In this document: positions 6,476 to 8,663 of the stretch, piece by piece
Layout of the letters: each line of letters opens with the position of its first letter
How positions within the stretch are numbered: position 1 is the first letter of the stretch
Assembly (NCBI GenBank): GCA_018691995.1
Contig: JABHJM010000005.1
Span: 1-8,663, forward strand
Length of the DNA stretch: 8,663 nucleotides
Reading direction: 5' to 3'
Origin: Candidatus Iainarchaeum sp.
Lineage (GTDB): Archaea > Iainarchaeota > Iainarchaeia > Iainarchaeales > JAAZKV01
The notes under the pieces: generated by a model
Seen by the model: the letters and a program-made list of their open reading frames with translations, nothing else
Database searches by the model: none
What the model was told of the DNA's origin: nothing
Made by a program: the position numbers and the translations under genes

Positions 6476-7120
6476 ATGCAAGATGAATCAATAATAAATG
6501 TTATTCAAAAAATGGTCCAAGAAGGACAACCAAGAGAGAGGATTATTCAAACTCTTCGTGATCTTGGTGTTGAAGAAGAACAGGCAAAAAAACTTTTATT
6601 AATTGCAGAAGCTGACACCTTTACTCTTCTTCGAAAAGAAATTAATTCAATGGTAAAAGAAGAATTTATTGGGCAAAAATCACAATTTGAAGATATTATT
6701 CATGCTGATCTTGCAAAAGTTGAAGAAGAAGAAAAAGGAAAGGTTCGTGAATTAGCAGTTGCACAACTTGGGGATGTACGCCAGGATGTTATTAATGAAG
6801 CAAAAGCATTTGAAGAAAGAGTAAATAAAACAATTAATACTTCTCAAAAAACTGTTTCAATGGTTAAAATTGCTCTTGATTCTATAAACGAACGAATTGC
6901 ACAAATTGAACTTGACACTGAACAATTAAAAGTACACAAATTTCGAAAAAAATCAATGGTATTTTCATACACAATGCTTGGTATTGGAGTAGTGTTACTT
7001 GCAACTTCAATAATAATGTTTATCTGGAAATTTATGGATCTTGATAACACACAAATTTTAATGATTGGAATAATGGTTCTTGCAAGCATAACTCTAATGT
7101 TTGCGTCAGTCATAAGTTAG
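6476..7120 (+). CDS. Coiled-coil protein with UBA-like N-terminus and C-terminal membrane hairpin
   Basis: A 214-residue protein of no family I can name. Residues 1-45 form three short predicted helices around QPRERIIQTLRDLGVEEEQAKKLL, a UBA-like or similar small helical bundle. Residues about 47-155 are charged, almost Pro/Gly-free and coiled-coil-like. After the basic stretch HKFRKK (154-159) come two hydrophobic helices at about 161-184 and 192-213, so most of the protein should hang in the cytosol from a membrane hairpin. It starts four bases after the previous stop, with GAGTGAT as a possible ribosome site, and so shares its transcript. Archaellum operons often encode cytosolic coiled-coil ArlC/D/E proteins around the motor; this could fill a similar place, but there is no sequence proof. 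Confidence 0.62.
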   Translation: MQDESIINVIQKMVQEGQPRERIIQTLRDLGVEEEQAKKLLLIAEADTFTLLRKEINSMVKEEFIGQKSQFEDIIHADLAKVEEEEKGKVRELAVAQLGDVRQDVINEAKAFEERVNKTINTSQKTVSMVKIALDSINERIAQIELDTEQLKVHKFRKKSMVFSYTMLGIGVVLLATSIIMFIWKFMDLDNTQILMIGIMVLASITLMFASVIS

Positions 7121-7159
7121 ACTAATTCTTTAATTTAACTTGGTTTATGTGCATTTTAT

Positions 7160-7172
7160 TTGGTTTAACCAA
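7160..7172. promoter_or_regulatory. Palindrome upstream of the histone-like gene, possible operator
   Basis: TTGGTT-T-AACCAA has six-base perfect arms around one base, centred about 14 bases upstream of the TATA box. A second half-site, TTGGTTTA, begins at 7140, exactly 20 bases (about two helical turns) before the same sequence at 7160. The position fits a regulator site or an upstream extension of the promoter. Chance is possible in AT-rich DNA. Confidence 0.35.
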
Positions 7173-7176
7173 CGCC

Positions 7177-7184
7177 TTTATATT
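7177..7184 (+). promoter_or_regulatory. TATA box for the histone-like gene
   Basis: TTTATATT is a good archaeal TATA box. Transcription starting about 26 bases downstream, near 7206, would give a leader of about 28 bases containing the ribosome site at 7223. Confidence 0.6.
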
Positions 7185-7222
7185 CCCGATGTTGCAGAAT
7201 TCATATAGAAAGCATATCAAAA

Positions 7223-7228
7223 AGGTGA
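7223..7228 (+). promoter_or_regulatory. Shine-Dalgarno site that decides the start at 7234
   Basis: AGGTGA lies five bases before the ATG at 7234. The in-frame ATG at 7147 lies upstream of the TATA box and has no ribosome site, so it is rejected as the start. Confidence 0.75.
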
Positions 7229-7233
7229 GATTT

Positions 7234-7998
7234 ATGAGCGAGAATGAGAAAAAAGACACTAATGTTGAAGAAAAAGTGGAAGTTGAAGAGGAAAAAGTTG
7301 AAGAAACAAAAAACGTTGAAATGAGAGAAGACGTTCTTGATGAAGGAAAACTACCTTTTCCAAGAGCAACAATCACTAATCTTGTAAGAAAACACGTTTC
7401 TAAAGGAAAACAAATTAAGGGGACTGTAAAAGATGAAATGAATTTATGGGTTTCAAAAATGATTGAAGGGATTGCAGGAAAAATGAATTCTCAACCATAC
7501 ACATTTGTAAATTATGATATGTTAAAAGAAGCAATTGCTCCTTATGAAGAAATTGCAGATATTGAAAAACAAAAAGATGAATTAAAAAAGAAAATTAGTA
7601 TAATTACAAAAGAATGTGATTCAATAATTAATTACATTGATACTGAAACAAAAGCAAAAGCAACAACAATGAAACTTGAAGAAGATAAATTACCATTTCC
7701 AAAAGCAACAATCACAAACAAATTACGTTCTAGCCTTGATGAAGGAAAAACAATTAAGGGCCCAGTAAAAAGAGGACTTAATGTTTGGTTAGGACGCGTT
7801 GTAGCAAGAGTTTCACAAAAAATGGATTCATACCCATACCCATACATTGATCGAAGTATGTTCAAAGATGCAATAGAACCATATGAAGCAATTGGAGAAA
7901 TTGAACTTGAAAAAGAAAGAATAATTCAACAAATGGAATCAATAAAAACTTCAGTTGAAATTCTTAATATGGAAATTGAAAGAAAATTCAACATGTAG
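7234..7998 (+). CDS. Predicted tandem histone-fold protein with coiled-coil segments
   Basis: A 254-residue protein. Residues 1-38 are an acidic, Glu/Lys/Val-rich tail. Two homologous domains follow, residues 40-107 and 153-220, aligning without gaps at 32 of 68 identities. Each has a short helix (LPFPxATITNxxR), a loop with GKxIKGxVK, a longer amphipathic helix holding N-x-W, a KMxSxPY loop, and a last helix M-x-K-x-AI-x-PYE. This order (short helix, loop, long helix, short strand, short helix) and details such as LPFPxATI versus LPIAPxxRII match an archaeal histone fold with a central helix about one turn shorter. Each domain runs into a coiled-coil stretch (about 108-137 and 218-252). A DNA-binding or chromatin role is therefore predicted, not shown; the repeat structure itself is certain. 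It has its own promoter. Other helical DNA-binding or scaffold folds remain possible. Confidence 0.6.
   Translation: MSENEKKDTNVEEKVEVEEEKVEETKNVEMREDVLDEGKLPFPRATITNLVRKHVSKGKQIKGTVKDEMNLWVSKMIEGIAGKMNSQPYTFVNYDMLKEAIAPYEEIADIEKQKDELKKKISIITKECDSIINYIDTETKAKATTMKLEEDKLPFPKATITNKLRSSLDEGKTIKGPVKRGLNVWLGRVVARVSQKMDSYPYPYIDRSMFKDAIEPYEAIGEIELEKERIIQQMESIKTSVEILNMEIERKFNM
7351..7554 (+). repeat. Internal repeat A of the histone-like protein (residues 40-107)
   Basis: First of two gap-free 68-residue protein repeats, 113 residues apart; see the gene entry for shared positions. At DNA level the copies have diverged, with only short shared runs such as GCAACAATCAC, so the duplication is old. Confidence 0.85.
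7690..7893 (+). repeat. Internal repeat B of the histone-like protein (residues 153-220)
   Basis: Second 68-residue repeat. It keeps the LPFP, ATITN, GK-IKG-VK, N-W, KM-S-PY and AI-PYE positions, but has aromatics and prolines in the loop (YPYPYI) where copy A has PYTFV. The two copies may therefore differ in function. Confidence 0.85.
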
Positions 7999-8020
7999 GC
8001 CCGTTTCGTCAGGCCGCGCC
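7999..8020. other. GC-rich island directly after the histone-like gene
   Basis: 17 of 22 bases are G or C, against about one third in the surrounding DNA. It holds GGCC...GGCC (self-pairing, counting the last base of the stop codon) and GGCCGCGCC. Its GCC at 8018-8020 can pair with GGC at 8058-8060 to close a larger stem around the inverted repeat at 8032-8052. GC-rich islands in AT-rich archaeal genomes often mark structured RNA, but no known RNA family is recognised here. Confidence 0.5.
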
Positions 8021-8031
8021 GAGTGACTCAT

Positions 8032-8052
8032 GCACTATTTTTGAAATAGTGC
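8032..8052. repeat. Perfect inverted repeat before the Nudix gene (hairpin or operator)
   Basis: Arms GCACTATTT and AAATAGTGC form nine perfect base pairs around a TTG loop. It lies 34 bases after the stop of the histone-like gene and is centred 24 bases before the Nudix ATG. That is just where the TATA box of a leaderless Nudix transcript should lie, and CTATTTTT could serve as a poor one. It could be a 3'-end hairpin of the upstream mRNA, part of a small structured RNA, or an operator over the promoter. Confidence 0.55.
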
Positions 8053-8065
8053 TTAGTGGCTTTAG

Positions 8066-8473
8066 ATGGTTTTTATGGATGTTAATGAAAAATTTCTTTT
8101 CAAAGTTCCACAAAAAGCTTTGATAGAACAGAATGGAAAATTTCTTATAATAAAAAGAAGCAGTACTGCAAAAAACTATCCAATGCATTGGGATCTTCCA
8201 GGTGGAAAACTGGAACATGGGGAAAGTCCAGAAGAAGGGCTGGTTAGAGAAGTGAAAGAAGAGACGACTCTTGATGTGAAAATTAACTCACCTATTTTTT
8301 CATACCTTGAAACACATGGAGTATTTGCATATGTTGTTGTTTATGAATGTGAATTTCTAAGTGGAGAATTAAAATTAAGCAATGAACACAGTGAATACAA
8401 ATGGGCAACAAAAGATGAACTCAAAGAACTTTTAATTGAACCATATCTCGCGAAGCTTTTTAGGGAAAAGTAA
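8066..8473 (+). CDS. Nudix hydrolase family protein
   Basis: A 135-residue Nudix domain protein. The Nudix box, the metal-binding loop-helix-loop that cleaves nucleoside diphosphates linked to another group X, is at residues 47-69: Gly47, Glu53, then R61-E62-V-x-E65-E66. All acidic metal ligands are present, but the usual Gly after EE-x is Thr68. The flanking segments are typical of MutT/ADP-ribose-type members (VPQKALIEQNGKFLIIKRS, WDLPGGKLEHGES, SEYKWATKDEL). The sequence does not tell the substrate, so nucleotide clean-up, ADP-ribose or nucleotide-sugar cleavage are all open. The start at 8066 has no ribosome site and is probably leaderless; an in-frame ATG at 8075 is an alternative that would drop three residues. 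The gene is not obviously linked to the pilus locus. Confidence 0.9.
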   Translation: MVFMDVNEKFLFKVPQKALIEQNGKFLIIKRSSTAKNYPMHWDLPGGKLEHGESPEEGLVREVKEETTLDVKINSPIFSYLETHGVFAYVVVYECEFLSGELKLSNEHSEYKWATKDELKELLIEPYLAKLFREK

Positions 8474-8483
8474 ATTTATATTC
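8474..8483 (+). promoter_or_regulatory. TATA box for the secreted-protein gene at 8505
   Basis: ATTTATATTC is centred about 26-27 bases before the ATG at 8505, with no ribosome site between, so a leaderless transcript starting at the ATG is expected. Confidence 0.6.
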
Positions 8484-8504
8484 TAGTTTGTGCTAACTAT
8501 TAGC

Positions 8505-8663
8505 ATGAAAAAAATCGTTTTATTACTTATAATAATTCTTATTTGTAGTTTTGCCTTTGCAGAATTAAAACCATTAGTAAATTATTCTAGCAACGATGTT
8601 AGTTCACACGCATGTGTTCCAACAGAACTTTCCTGCGCATATTTAAATTCAGTATTAATTGAA
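8505..8663 (+). CDS. Secreted protein, N-terminal part only (window edge)
   Basis: An open frame of 53 codons running off the window. Residues 1-19 are a classic Sec signal peptide: MKK, a hydrophobic core (IVLLLIIILI) and an AFA cut site before Glu20. The exported part seen so far carries two cysteines (37 and 44) that could form a disulfide, and an N-x-S site at Asn27. Too little is visible to name a family. The TATA box placed for a leaderless start and the intact signal peptide support the chosen ATG. Confidence 0.7.
   Translation, partial: MKKIVLLLIIILICSFAFAELKPLVNYSSNDVSSHACVPTELSCAYLNSVLIE

Noticed and set aside
6099..6491. A 130-codon open frame on the minus strand over the beta-sandwich gene
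   Set aside because: It runs antisense across two plus-strand genes and lacks start signals and recognisable features.
7147..7233. A 29-residue N-terminal extension of the histone-like protein from the ATG at 7147
   Set aside because: That ATG lies upstream of the TATA box at 7177-7184, while AGGTGA stands five bases before the in-frame ATG at 7234.
8018..8060. A tRNA: the hairpin could show a seven-base loop with a TTG anticodon
   Set aside because: There is no acceptor stem, no T arm (no GGTTCRA) and no usable D arm, and the stem is longer than an anticodon stem.
7999..8065. A box C/D or H/ACA guide RNA
   Set aside because: No RTGATGA and CTGA box pair, and no hairpin followed by ACA, could be found in the spacer.

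Overview
The window reads as chromosomal DNA of a small-genome, AT-rich archaeon, most likely a DPANN lineage of the Woesearchaeota/Pacearchaeota type. The lineage is inferred. Supporting signs are a class III (archaeal-type) prepilin, an archaeal secretion ATPase with GspF/ArlJ-type platform proteins, TATA boxes about 26 bases upstream of several leaderless ATG starts, GGAGG/GGTGA ribosome sites at other genes, a predicted histone-fold protein, and Lys/Ile/Asn-rich proteins. By eye the GC content is about one third.

Left half, minus strand (positions 1-4987): a pilus or archaellum-like assembly operon. In transcription order it holds a 949-residue secretion ATPase with a very long repeat-bearing N-terminal tail and a predicted winged-helix domain, then two GspF/TadC-like membrane platform proteins (298 and 349 residues). 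These three genes overlap by 4 bases and 1 base. Last comes a class III pilin with its own strong TATA box and Shine-Dalgarno site, cut by the window edge.

Middle, plus strand (5092-7120), divergent from the operon across a 104-base promoter region: a RecA/KaiC-like protein that has lost its P-loop (an ArlH-like pseudo-ATPase candidate), a single-pass protein with a glycosylation-site-rich beta-sandwich ectodomain (ArlF/ArlG-like in architecture only), and a cytosolic coiled-coil protein anchored by two C-terminal membrane helices. The inference is that the two arms build one surface filament machine. The ATPase, the platform and the pilin are firm; the roles of the three plus-strand partners are not.

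Right part, plus strand: a 254-residue protein made of two copies of a predicted histone-fold domain, each followed by a coiled coil, behind a TATA box, a Shine-Dalgarno site and an upstream palindrome (7121-7998). Next is a short, strikingly GC-rich spacer with a perfect 9-base-pair inverted repeat (7999-8065), a Nudix hydrolase (8066-8473), and the start of a secreted protein (8505 to the end). No rRNA, tRNA, CRISPR array or insertion sequence was seen, and no gene-free stretch exceeds 300 bases.
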